From Paraspadella gotoi (taxonomy: Eukaryota > Chaetognatha), in NCBI GenBank assembly GCA_051294375.1, contig CM119265.1:12009611-12073610 (forward strand): 64,000 nt of DNA, in the 5' to 3' direction. This document shows, in pieces, positions 1-12,807 of this stretch. Both the position numbers and the translations under genes were made by a program. The notes under the pieces were generated by a model. That model saw nothing but the letters and a program-made list of their open reading frames with translations. It made no database searches and was not told the origin of the DNA. The stretch's first letter is position 1; each line of letters starts with the position of its first letter.

Positions 1-284
1 TATAAGAAATTTTTTGTACATTGAAAGTATACTTAAAAATTCATAAATTTTTGTTTGAGCATGTTCTCATACTAAATTTTTGATTCACCCTATTGAGAGG
101 GGCTTCCCCTATTCAGAAGAAAAAAAGAGAGAAAGAGAGAACGACATATAATTAAAAGAGAGATAGAGAGAAGCCTAACAGCCGCTGGAATCAGAAGCAG
201 CAGCGATGGAGAAAAAGAGAGAGCGACATATTATTAAGAGAGAGAAAAGTTCAACAGCCCTTTTACTCTTACTTAGTAAGTAAG

Positions 285-360
285 TACCTATGGCGCCCGA
301 GGTAGCGCAAACTCCTCCCAATCTGAAGGACTCGGGTTCGCGCCCTTATGATACATACAA
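285..360 (+). mobile_element. tRNA-like SINE head
   Basis: ATGGCGCCCGAGGTAGCGCA, then CTCCTCCCAATCTGAAGGAC and GGGTTCGCGCCC resemble the SINE head at 27700-27780. The A-box is weak and B-box present. A decayed relative lies near 1795-1850. Confidence 0.5.
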
Positions 361-2598
361 GAAATGCAGGAAAAAAAAAAGCGAAAAAAAGGGAGAATGG
401 ATGGTAAACTGCTGACGGCATCGTCTTCAATATTAGTGAGCCCACAATATATATATATAAATATAAATTTTTTTTGTTAAAAAAAAAAAAAAATAGAGAG
501 AGAGAGAGAGAAAGAAAGAAGCTGGACGACGCTGCATGACGCTGCAGAGCCAGAACTCGTTTTTAGACAAATCAGAAGAAGCAGTGACTGAGAAAAAAAG
601 AGAGAGCGACATAGGTTCTGCGTACAAACGTTGCATTTCGGAAAAAAACGACTCTTTCCACTATTGTTCAGTTGTTACTAACAATGTTGATAAACTTTGT
701 ACCACAACACAAATTAGGCTGAACGAAGGATTGGTTAGAAACATCTCCACCCGTTTCTAATGATAAAAGAATACCAAATTTGCAACTTTTAGGAAAAAAA
801 ATTATGTCCATTTTTGTCCATTTTTACTTACGACTTCTGATTTGAATACCAAGGAAAGTTGAGAAAAATTTTTTACTTTGGAAATCCGTTCTTCTTATCC
901 TTCTTTACCCCTGGGTAAATTTATTAGCTTAAATCATTTATAGTTTGCCTTGAATAATTTATAAAGTTAACAAGTCAAAAGTTTGCAGTTTCAGTTTTAT
1001 CATAATTTGTTAAACAAAATTAATCAAATTGGTTGAAATTAACAGAAAATATAGCCTATCGAATAACCTTTTAACACCTATAAATTATCAAAAAAACTTT
1101 TTTGGTTTAGTCACAAATTTTTTTAAAGACAACTTTTAATTTGTGACTTTTGTGACTTGCATTTATTTTTGATAAAGAGAATATTTTTCAACTCATTTAT
1201 TAGTTTTAAAAGATGGGTACATACTGACGTTGACCTAATCAAAAAAAACCGCATCCTTTTAACCCAATGTAAAGCGTCAGGACTTGTTTTTTTCCTGAGA
1301 ATAATACTAATAAATACTAAATAAAAAAAAATCATGCGCTCCCGTTCATTTTCTTTCTTATAATCATATTAAGATTTCTTTGATTTGGCTCAATGTAAAC
1401 GTAGTGAGAGAAATAGGAAAGGGAAAACAAGAAAAGGAGAAGGGAGAGAATGAAAAGAGAGTGAAAAGGCAAAAAAAACGGCAAATGGGGAAAAATAGTG
1501 AAACAATTGTAAGGTGAGAAAAGAGGAAAAATGGAAAGAAAAGAGGGAAAAGAAAGGGAAAAGAAAGGGAAAAGAAAGGGAAAGAATGAAGACAAGAAAA
1601 AAGGTGAGGAAAGTGCATGAGTGGCAGAAAAAGGTAGGGGCCGAAAAATGGTAAGTGACAGCGTAGAGAAGGGGGAAAGAGGAAGAGGAAAATATAAAGA
1701 AAGAGAGAAAAGAGGTGAAGAAAAATAATATAAATATAAATGATAATATCTAAACTTTAACTTAATATGATCGCACACTTTTATAAAAATCCATTGTAAT
1801 TCGTCGTAGTCCCAATCCAAAGACCTCAGGTTCGCACAAGAAAAGCGAAAAAAAAAGTGAATAAATTTTTTTTTTGTAAAAAAGAGAGAGAGTTTTCCCG
1901 CCAACGAGACGCATTATTAGGTCACTCGTTTATATCAGTTATCCGTTGCCTCGCAACGGTGGCGTGATCTAGGTCAAGTTGATTTTTTTTATACACGAAA
2001 CGTTTCCGCCGTCTGAAATTGGGTCATGTTGATTTTTTTATACAGGTAAAGTTTCCGCCGTGTATCAACTAGGTCAAGTTGATTTTTCCTTTTGTTTACA
2101 TTCAACGCCTCGCCGTCTTGAAATTGGGTCATGTTGATTTTTTTTATACATTAACGTTTCCGTCGAAACGCGTTATTAGGTCATGTTCCTCGACATTGTT
2201 TACTCGTTGCCCCGCAACGGCCACGAAATCCAGGTCGAGAGAAAAAAGCGCGGAATAAATGGCGATAATAAAAGTTTTTAGAAGGAAAAAAATAATCAGA
2301 ATTTTTCAAAAAAAGCACGATCACGCAAGAGATCTTAGAGAGAGAGAGAGAGAGACAGAAGCTGGACAGCCGCTGCACAGCCGCTTCAGAGCTGAACTCG
2401 TTTTTAGACGAATCTGAATAGGGTTGAACTCTTTTCCTTTCTATAATTAAATATTAAAAAATAAATATTTTTTGTACATTGAAATTTTCGTTTGAGCATG
2501 TTCCCATTCTAAATTTTTGACTCACCCCATTGAGAGGGGCTACACCTAATCAGAAGAAAACTAGTTAATTAATTAATTAGGCAATTAATTAATTTTAT

Positions 2599-2608
2599 NN
2601 NNNNNNNN
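2599..2608. other. Assembly gap (10 N)
   Basis: Ten undetermined bases next to a TTAATTAA tract; the true length is unknown. Confidence 1.
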
Positions 2609-3577
2609 CCATTTTAACTCATTTTCACTTGGAAGATTCCATCGAAACTTGAATTCCAGCTTAATCACACACTTTCCTACCCAACTACAAAATTTCATTT
2701 CTATCCATCCTTGCAATCAGGAGTATTTGGTGTTTTTTGCTAAGGTGGGACGGACGGACAGACAGACAGACAGAGAGACAGACGGACGGATGGACATCGT
2801 TTTTTTTTACATAATTGATCATAATTCGATGTTCTGACATGATATAAGTCAATGCCCGACAATATTGAGGGGGCGGACCGACGGACCGACACAGTGAATT
2901 ATAGAGTCGGGATCTGCTGACAAGCAGATCTGACTAAAAATTGTATCAGATTATGTGGCGTCTTACCTAAGACCTTTTGTGTAAGTAAAAGACACGAAGA
3001 TTCTTATAAGGAATTTGATCTTTAAAATTTAACTGTACCATAAAAATTCAAACATACTTATTTCTAAAATTAAGCAGTTAATGAGATTAGATAAACAATC
3101 ATTGAAGAAATCATGTCTTACCGTATTTTTAACTCATAAAAATTTACATGGGAAGTTCTAAGTGATAAGAAGGAGATAACTTGAGACGACCGTTTTTTTA
3201 AATGAAGAAATCTTCGTACTAACCAATAAGATCAAGAACGATGGTAATTATTGAAGTTCAGATTTCGTTGACTAAAAGACTCTGATTGTACGCGAAACCC
3301 ATATAATTAAAAGAAAGAGAGAGGGAAAGAGACATAATTAAAAGGTTTTTGTTTTGTAAATAAAACAAACAAATAGGAATATTGATATGAAACATGGGAA
3401 TTTTAAAGATCTTGATGATTAGAAGCCATATATAAATTTTCAACTCCCTATGATATCACACTTTTAGAAGCCATGATTGCAAAAAAGCGTGACAGACGAC
3501 GACGACGAATGCCTTTCAAGTCAAGTCCAGACGACGACGACGACTACGGCACAAAGAAGCGAAAGCGAATTATTATA

Positions 3578-3608
3578 GAGACAGGACCGGCTTCGCCCGG
3601 TCTGTCTC
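3578..3608. repeat. Short hairpin of a covarying family, copy 1
   Basis: GAGACAGGACCGG, loop CTTCG, CCCGGTCTGTCTC, then GATAAAA. Compare 3720-3751 and 50199-50221. Confidence 0.7.
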
Positions 3609-3719
3609 GATAAAAAAACGGTAAGTCACAGCCAAACCTATAAAAGCGTTGTAATTTTTATATAAAAACAGCGTGATGCCGACGACGACGTCACAAAGAA
3701 GCCTGGCCTTAACATTATA

Positions 3720-3751
3720 GAGCCAGGAGCAGGCGAAGCCTGTCCTGGCTC
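3720..3751. repeat. Short hairpin of a covarying family, copy 2
   Basis: GAGCCAGGAGCAGG, loop CGAA, GCCTGTCCTGGCTC, then GATAAAA. Confidence 0.7.
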
Positions 3752-4004
3752 GATAAAAATAGCCATTCATTAAATAAGCCATATTTCCCCTGACTTTGGA
3801 CAGCCTTTGGTGGTTTAAGGCCTCCATCACTCTTATAAGCTAATGACATAATTAATTATATTAGATTTCGTTAGGTCCCCGTTTCTCTAATCGATTAACC
3901 AGAAAGAATTTACTATCACTCATTGCTTAAGGTCGAAATACAAAATTTAATCTGAAGAGACAGTAATTATTGATAAGTGTTAATGACAGAACCGTTCAAT
4001 ATAA

Positions 4005-4165
4005 GCAGTCCCTGAGCTTCGGATCAGGCTGTGACACCATGTTACAGGCGGGTTAAGCGCCCCGTCCCTCTTAACTGCCAGACGACCACCGGGCTATAAC
4101 CCCGGACCTTTGGGTTGGGAGGCGAATGACTTGCCTCCGGCACCAATGGCCGCTGATGAACGGTT
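4005..4165 (-). mobile_element. tRNA-derived SINE, same family as 27575-27800
   Basis: Shares GGATCAGGCTGT, ACAGGCGGG, CGCCCCGTCCC and CCTTTGGGTTGGGAGG in the same order. The tRNA-like part is degraded. Confidence 0.6.
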
Positions 4166-4392
4166 GGTGGATTTTAGGCCACCATAAATCATTAATTGAT
4201 TTCCGATTCCCTCTGACAATGACTTGCTATTATCACAAGATGGTCATTCAATTAAACCGATCACAAAACTTCTTGTACTTTATTTTAAAGGGCATTTTCT
4301 TCGTCATTCGGACCTTCTCACCATTCCTCACCGACATTGCTTTTTCAAGGCTTCCCCCTTTCCCCGTTTTCCACCCTTTACTACCAACCATG

Positions 4393-4788
4393 TCATCCTT
4401 TAATCCTCGAATCGTCTCTTCTTAAAAGAGACTCGACCGCGGATGCATGGCCTGAAGCGGCAGCATCGTGTAAGAGGTAGTAGGGTGTCTTTATCGCCTC
4501 CAGCGAATGCTCCAGAGAAGGCTTTGACGTTATTGGGATATAATTTAAATCTCGTGATATCAATTGACAGTTTCGTTCTGAATATATTTTTATCATTTCA
4601 ACATTATCCAACATTATCGTCACCCGATAAACTTCACCTGGCACAAATCGTATGAAGTGGCCGCATTCTCGACAATGATGTAGAACTCGCATTTCGACAT
4701 CGCATCCGTTGCAAATGAAGCCTAAAAAACATCGCCTTCTTTTCTATTCTCTTGATCATATTATTAATCTACCCTGACTGGTGTCCAT
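4393..4788 (-). CDS. Possible small zinc-binding protein (3 exons, 52 aa)
   Basis: Three minus-strand exons (4773-4788, 4638-4721, 4393-4451) join with matching phases and GT-AG borders to give 52 codons plus stop. The N-terminal part reads MDTSQGFICNGC, followed by an HHCRECG motif, so C-x2-C and HHC-x2-C sites look like a zinc ribbon or a partial FYVE-like finger. The C-terminal tail ends LLRRDDSRIKG. The last acceptor (after 4452) is the least certain; without splicing there, the second exon would read on in frame through about 60 further codons to the same stop. It lies 487 bp downstream of DEPDC7 on the same strand. I do not recognise the family, and the start rests on a 16-nt first exon. 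It could also be a fragment of a larger gene. Confidence 0.35.
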
Positions 4789-5275
4789 CCTCGAGAGAAA
4801 ACAAAATATTACGTATGAAGTAAACGTTTTATTCTAAACGAGTAAAAATAATAATACTGCATGTTAATAGAAATCTAATTAGCCCAATATTATCAGTTTC
4901 AACTATTTGAAAACAAAATAGTAGTATCTCGTTTAACCAGTCTTTATGCTTGAGGTTGGCGAAATCGAGGGAAGAGAGATTCAGAGATGAAGTCATGGAT
5001 CAAAACGACGCTTTGGCAGTTTGACACCAACATTTTTATTCCGGCGTAACGTAGTGTTCGATAATTTCTATATTTTTCTATTCAAAAGGCTAATAAAAAT
5101 AATAATTTGGTTATAACGTTAAAAACATGTATAATAAACGGCTTTAATAATGAATTAGTTATCTAGCGTGCTTTGGATACAATGGTGGTGGTCGTTTCGT
5201 AAAACTCTCTAATTAAAAAAAAAAACAATAACTATACGAAGCGCGTTTGGTGTCTTTGCGGAAAAAAAAAAGATT

Positions 5276-8200
5276 TCACAGTTGAGTAACGAAGAGATTG
5301 GGATGACTGATATGCATTTGGTGAAGGTATCGCTCTCTCGTCTCTCGCGTCATGGAGGGGTCGTTCTTGATTGAGAGATAGAGGCTGCGGAGAGCGTCCG
5401 TCGTTTCCGTCACCTGGGGAAGAAGTTGGATTTTTTTTTCAAATGGATGAAGTCAAACCATTTATTCTATTTAAATCACGATTCCCGAATCTCGATGGGT
5501 TTTAACCTTCTGCTCCTCGTAAGTCTCCTCTTCTATAGTTTTGCAGTACTGAACGGCGGATCGGCGGAAGCGCGCCGAGCGCCGTAGAGATGGATCCGCG
5601 CGTGAGGGTCGAAGGGAAATCATGTTCACCTGCAATTCGGGGATTAAAAATTTGAGGCTTTTGTGGCTATGCGACTTTTTGACATGCCGGATGCATAGTG
5701 CGGGATAACTGGTTATCCAATCTTATTAATCCGTTAATAACTGAGGTTAAAAAAACTCAAAAAGTTTCAACCAATACAGAAATATATGTAAGACGTATAT
5801 GTATGTGTAATGTATTGTAATGTAATGCATATAATTGAACTTCATACAGTTACTACATGTCTCGCAAATTATTGGGCAAACCAAACTAAAGGAATACTTG
5901 GAAATTAAGTTTCACACCCAAAGAAAATACCTTTCTGCGTATCTGACGAAGAAAAAATTTAATATGAAAATTAAATTAAAAACAACATTATGAAGAAACA
6001 ATGATGACGATGCCATATAAAACAAATCGCTACCTTTTCTTCGACTTCTTCTTTAATCTCTTGTGGAATTTCAGCAAGTTCTTTGGAATGACGCACGAGG
6101 TGACCTTTTTAATAAAAAAAACCCAATTGAAAAAAACCGCCCTTTTCTTTCATTTACGTACGTTCCTCCTTCCACCTTAGATTCACCTAAAAATGATTTC
6201 CATTCGGGAATATGCGTCGCGTGCTTCTTGCCGAAAATCACGGGTGCGAACGTGTCCAGCACGTGCGTCGCGTTCGACTTTCCGATCAGCAGGCGAACGG
6301 AGCTGTTGAACACTGGTCGTTGGGGAGGGGAAGAGATTGAAATTTATAATATAAAGTCTATGTCTAACTACTTTTCCAACATTTTCACGGTCCATTACCT
6401 GCGACGTTCATAAACAGCAGCAGCCTCAGCAGCACGTTACGCCTCTCCGACGGGACGAGGAGTATGAGTAGGCGGGAGGCAAGGAGCGATTCGGCCTCAC
6501 GCCCGAGACAGAGCAACTCGGAAATGGCCGCGTAGATGGGGTTGAGCGAAGGTGGGAGAAGGGCAGGAAGGGGACGCTGGGTGAAGTTTATACTGTTTAG
6601 GAATCAAATAAAAGCAACAAGGGTAAAAACCTTTCCCAAGACAAGAATCTTACCTTTTTCGCGGAGACTCCGGAGCAGGCTGCGGCGCTGTGGGAAAGAA
6701 CGGCATCCGTCGTGGTCTGAAAGAGACGGATACAGCGCTCGTCGAGACTCTCCACGTCGAAGGCCACGTTGGTGAAGGATCCACCTCCGTTCTGGTGAGT
6801 GAAGTAGAAATTACATAACGATTCCTCCCAATACACAACGAGAAGCAGAATATTTACCTGCTTGTAATAATCCGGCGAAGGGGGCGGCAAAACTTCGAGC
6901 AGCGACGACGAAGCGACGAGCCAGCGATGATACACCGACTCGGACCCTTTAGCCTCTTCCTGTTTCGGGTGAGGAAAGAGAGAACCGGAACTGGTCCACC
7001 GAGTAAGGATCTCGTGCCGCTCCTCCTCATCCAACATGGGCGGCACGACGAGACCCTCGGAGACGGCGCTTGAATCACTGGCGCAGAGTTCGTCCACGGC
7101 GGAAATGACGTCGTCGAGGATGTTGAGGTCAACTTGGAGGGGAGGGGAGAGATGATATTCTTTCCCAAAACTAAAGATCGATTCGGCCCAACTCACCCAG
7201 AGAGAAGAGACGAGACAAGGCTGCTTCGCGAACGAGCTCCGCCTCGACGGCCGGCGTCACCAGCGCCAGCCCGTCGTCGTCGAGAGCGGACCCGGAAGAA
7301 TTCTGGCGCAAGTCGTTTTGACTGAAGACGCGGCGCAGTCTGGAATAAGAGAATTGAATTGGGTTTCATTTCGCCAAAACGAAAACTTTCATGCAGCCTT
7401 GCCTAGAGGGCGCCCGAAAATTATCCGTCGCAGATGAGTTTCCTCTGCCGAACGAGGACCGCAACCCAAAGGGGTTGTGGCCGCCGGCTTTATTGTTCTT
7501 TGGGTGGAGGGCCTTTGGATTGTTGCCGAAAAAATTGATGTTAACTCGGTTGGAATTGGATTCGTCCTCGACCGAATCGCCAGCGTCGAAAGCGGCGTCG
7601 CCGCGCAAACTCGAGCTGCTGAAAACGTGACGAGAAAATTTGGAGGCAGACGTGGAGACCCGCTGGAAGGAGTCCTGATTGAAAGACGATTGACCAATTA
7701 AACGCACGAATAGTTTCCATTAAAGACGCCAAGATAACTTTTCAGAGGAGGATTTAGCCTGCCGTCCAATTCTCCTCTTCCTCTTCTTCTTCTTCTTTCC
7801 TCCTCCTGCCCCTCAGTATATTTTTGTCTAGCGATACATTTCTTCGTTTCTACTCTCGCGAAATATACCATTATTTTTCCCTCTATTTCTCACGCCTTCA
7901 ATACCCCACAAGTGACGCCTTCTTCGCGGCTCGATACCCTACTCCCCGTGGATTAAGTTTCCCGTGCAAACCCTCAGCAAAAAAAACCGTGGAATTATCA
8001 AAAGAAACTATCTTTCTGCACTAACAACCAAAACAGAAACTCGGAAATCAACTAATTGGACAAATCTTCCTCCCAAAAAGAAAGGATTTATTTTACAAAA
8101 CCACTACAAAAAAACTGCATAATTTAGAAACAAAATCCTACTAATATTTATCACAAAATATCTTTCTCCTTTCTCTTTACTCTTCGTCAACCAAAACTTG

Positions 8201-11200
8201 GAATTTTCAAATCTAAACATCAAACTTTGAACCTAAAAGGCAGTGATTTCTATCGAGGAATTCAGCAAAAAAACCACTTTTGCAATATTGCTAGAATATT
8301 ATCAACAGAATTGATTCAATTTGAACCCAAGACAAAGTGGGCTGGACTACGGATTAATTAAAATCATCTGCTGCTTTTTCTAATCAAGAATCGATATAAT
8401 TTTTGCAACTTTAATAAAAAAAAAATTATGTCCATTTTTGTCCATTTTGACTTTGTCTTGAGATTTGAACGTCAAGATCATTGAAGAAAATTTTTACTCC
8501 GGATTTCGGGTACTTCTTATCTTCTTTATCACTGAGTGGGTTCATTTGCCGTTGGTCATCCATTGTTTGCCTATGAATTAATTTTAAAATTGACTAGTAA
8601 AAAAATTACATTTTTACATTTTATTACAATTTGTTAAACGAAAATACTCAAAATGTCCACAAATCTAATCAAATATTCCCTTTCAACGGAGCTTCTGGTA
8701 CCTAAAAATTAGGGCAAAAAATTTAATAGTTTTGCAGAAATTAAATTTTTAAGTCAACTTTTAATTTGTGAGGATTTGTGAGGTGGGTTTTATTTGAACT
8801 AAAACTCGGTTTTTGACTTATTTAATAGTTCTAATAGATGAGAAATATACTAAGGTTAACAAATTAAAAAAAACTGCATTCTTTTAATGTAATGGAAAGC
8901 GTCAGTAATTTTTTTCCTCTCAATCGACAGGTTTTTGCGGAAAAAATTTCCGCAAAAATCTGTCGATTTTTTAAATCTGCAAGGCAACCAAACTTTGAAT
9001 AAAATAATACGCTACCCAAGATTTTTTTTCTTACAATACATTTTAATGATGTGAAAACTCAAGCTGGAAAAATCCAAGGAGAAACTTCATTTGCAAGAAT
9101 CAACTCAAACAAGAATCAACACAAAAATCAAGCCTGCTCTTATCAGTCTCCGGTCAAGAAATGGGAAACAAAATCAAGAAATGAAAGAACTAGACCCTGG
9201 AAAGAATACATGATCCCTCAAACCTGCGCTGAAAAGATCTACATCCCCCCTCATCGACGTGTTCCTCAAGACCAAAGAAGGCAACCTGCTTTTGGACAAC
9301 GCAAAAATACTTACCCTAAACTGATGGAAATAGACTTACGACCATGGTTGCGCCAGAAGTTTGCTGTATTTTTGGCCCAAACTTTACCATTGCCCTTTTT
9401 TTAAGAATCAATATCAGTCATGGTGCAGTGGCATAACTTGTCAATGACTGTGACATAAATTAAAAATAAACTTTTAATCATTTAAATAGCTTTGATAGAA
9501 ATCCAATAGTTTTAGTTTGTGACTTCTCTCTCTTTTTTAGTTCTGTGTCTTTGTTTTTTTAGTCCAGAGGGAAGCATGACGATGTCATGCCACGCCATTG
9601 GGGGCCTGGACATGACATCTTGGTCAAGAAGGGGGACGCAGAGGAGGATTTAGCCTGCCGTCCAATTCTCCTCTTCCTCTTTCCTCCTCCTGCCCCTCAG
9701 TATATTTTGTCTAGCGATACATTCTCTCGTTTCTACTCTTCGCGAAATATACCATTATTTTTCCCTCTATTTCTTCACGCCTTCAATACCCCACAAGCTT
9801 TTCAACCTGAACGGATTTTAAGGGACCGAAAATCTCTTTGACCTCCTCGGGAACGGATCCTGTTGAGGCCGTGGAAAAGGCAGGGTTCACGACGCCGCCG
9901 ACTTCCTGTTTCCGAGAAATTGACAAAAAGATGAAAAGAGTGCCAAATACGGAGACGCTGTTTTAACCCCACAGACCTTTGACGGCGACTGATTTGGCGT
10001 AACGTAACTCTCGGGATCGTCGTCGTCTGCCACGCCTCCATCGACGGCGCGAAGGTCGAGTCGTCCGATGTTGAGTAAATTTCCGTTGGAGGTTCTCTTT
10101 CGGATCACATTCGATCCTGGAAGCGGATTAATAAATCGATAGAGATTACTCGGCTGACCCCAACGAGCACTATGACCTTACCTCTCTTGTGTGGCGTCCC
10201 CGGATCGCTGGGGTGACGCATCCTGGCCTTTCTGGTTCTCATAGAGTTTCTCCTTCCTTCCAATTGACCGCCTTCGTCGTCATCGTCGAGGCGCTTGAGG
10301 CGGGTGTCGGCCAACGAAGTCGTCGTCTTCAACGTCGTATTTTTGTCGCAAAATACGAAGAATTTGGAGGCGTGGTCTTCGAAGATAGGCTTCGTTTCGC
10401 GACTGCGAATGCTTCCGCTTTTTTTCACTGAAGAATGAGGATGTGAGAACATTTGTTTGCTTGAAAATTTATGATACCCGATATGACGCAGAGACAGATC
10501 ACGCTTAATTTGCTTCCCACCCTACTTATGATCATTTTTACTTCACTCGTCGCCATATTTGATTCATAATCTTTTAGCTATAGTTGTTGTTTGGTACTCG
10601 GAGACCTAAGCTACTGTTTCCATGAGTGTCAACCGCCCACAAAAAGGGCAATAGGGTCAGGAAAAGAAGAAATCTGACAAAAAGTCCAGAAAAATGCTTA
10701 CAAAAAATTGTAGTAGCGTTAGTTAAGAGCCTTGGTTACTTTAAGAATATACATAATGAGCTTTAACAATAGATATTCATTATCTACAGAAAAAGAGCAA
10801 TATTTCAGACCCATTAAAAAATATTTTTTTATCTGGGAATAGTACAAAATATGCAAATGAGTTATGATACAAGAATTACAAAAGAATTTTGTCTTTTTAT
10901 CTATATTTGAACTTGTTCATTGTAATAGACCATCATCATCAACAGCAAAAATTTTCAAAAAGATTTTTCAAAAGAGCAATCTTTTGCCAATATGCATGAT
11001 AAATTTGGCTGCTTAAAATGCTAGAATAATATGCTTAATTAATTTTTAATTATTGAAGAAGATAGAATAATTCAATTTTTAAAAAAAATATTTTTGTGTT
11101 CAGAATTTTAGATCTAGACTATGATCCAAAATTTTTTCATTTTGAAAAATATCAGATTCAAGGCATTTGATTTTAGAACAATCTGATGTTTTTTGTTTTT

Positions 11201-12651
11201 TTATATCTTTATTTTTTATGCAAAACTAAAATTCTGAATGACCATTGGTCAAGTCGAATATATAAAGAAATAAAGCTTTGCTCAAATTGAGAATATTAGA
11301 TGTTTTATAATAACAAGTTTGAGCAAACAATGTCGGATCTGCCTACGTAATATTAATTAATTAATTAATTAATTAATCGATTAATTAATTAATTAATTTT
11401 AATATGTAATAATTAATTTTAAATTATATTCAACTTATCATCATCGATGTCCTTAAAATTGGGTTAGGACAGTTATTAAATATGTTTTGTTTGCATTTTA
11501 TCAAAACAAACAAATATCCTCTATTTTATTTTATGTCTCCTTGTCTCTCTCACTCTCACTCTCTCTCTCTCTCTCTCTTTTTATGCAATTGCGACGATCT
11601 TTATGCTTTTAAAGTTTTTTTAACTTGCATCATTTTTTCACAAATTAATTAATTAATTAATTAACTAATTAATTAAAACATTTATTAGTAATCATTAATA
11701 TTAAAGATTCAAGTATTGTGACTTATGTTTTTTCCATCTAAACTCATTTCCACTGGCACAATTCCGTCAAAACTTTATATAATTATTATATATTAATAAA
11801 TATTTAAAAGCTTCAGTGCAACAACCAATGAACTAAATCAAAAAGTTACATTGAAAATCGATTTAGTAGTAAAAGGAAAAAAAAATTTTTAAAGAGAACT
11901 AGGAGTTAGAAAAAGTGTTCAATTTTGGCCCGCCTTACTAGATATTAGGCCGGAACAGGTTGAAAACTAGAAGTTCTCTCAAATAAATAATGGTTAAGCG
12001 ACTATTAAATAATATGAAAATGAAAATAATTTTTAAATTTTGCTTATCAATTTTTTTTATAGATTCTGATAGAGCTTTAAAAGTTAGATAAAGGTATTAA
12101 TACAACTTTTTTTGGTTTTATTTTATGAAAAATTAAAAAAAATAAAATTCCGCCAATAATGATGATGATAATTTTTTAAGGTTTTTTTTTTTTAACTAAT
12201 TTATTGTCAAAATTTGAAAGAATTATAGTACTAACTTTCATTTAACTTCTTAAGCTCTACAAGAACCCTGTTAAATTTTCCGTGTTTCAAGTTTCCCAAA
12301 AATCGTTGCTCTTTTTGCCTAAAACGTTTACTATATATCTAAGTGAAGAAACTTACCTTTGTGAGAGAAAGTAAGAATTATATTAGTAGTTCTCAAGCTT
12401 TACGAGCGTGAAGCAGGTTTGTTTTAATGTTTCTTTACTTGATTAATATTTAATATTAAGGTTTTTTATTAATTCGTTTATATTATCTTTTTATAGCCAG
12501 CGTTCAATGCCGTTCCATGCGTTTCTATGTCGTTCAATGCCGTTCAATGCCTTTCAATGCCGTTCAATGCCGTTTGTATCTCAATTGCTTCTACATTTGG
12601 TTGATTAACAATGTAAATTACTTCGGACATTATTTCGGACTCTCTTTTCTT

Positions 12652-12692
<41 letters not shown>

Positions 12693-12776
12693 CAATTGCA
12701 ACGATCCTTATGCTCATTTTCTGCTCCTCTTCTCTCTTTGCAATTGCGACGATCCATGCTCATTTTCTGCTCTCCT

Positions 12777-12807
<31 letters not shown>

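Larger units (their letters stand above)
1..4392. repeat. Repeat-dense left flank
   Basis: No gene seen. It holds fragments of the TAGGGG-end MITE (1-118 and 2466-2555, inverted), GA-rich tracts linked to CTGCAG-containing repeats (120-250, 500-620, 2340-2420), a copy of a dispersed repeat (770-1300, also at 8395-8905), a purine-rich block (1380-1720), the (ACGG)n repeat (2620-2940), another dispersed repeat (2945-3300, also at 49853-50190) and two covarying hairpins (3578-3608, 3720-3751). Confidence 0.7.

Noticed and set aside
1332-1904. 190-aa Ser/Phe/Leu-rich open frame (minus)
   Set aside because: Translation of a purine-rich low-complexity tract; no splice signals, domain or normal composition.
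7546-7674. DEPDC7 exon 7 ending at a GT donor at 7546
   Set aside because: It would leave phase 0 while exon 8 needs two leftover bases; extension to the GC donor after 7403 restores the frame.
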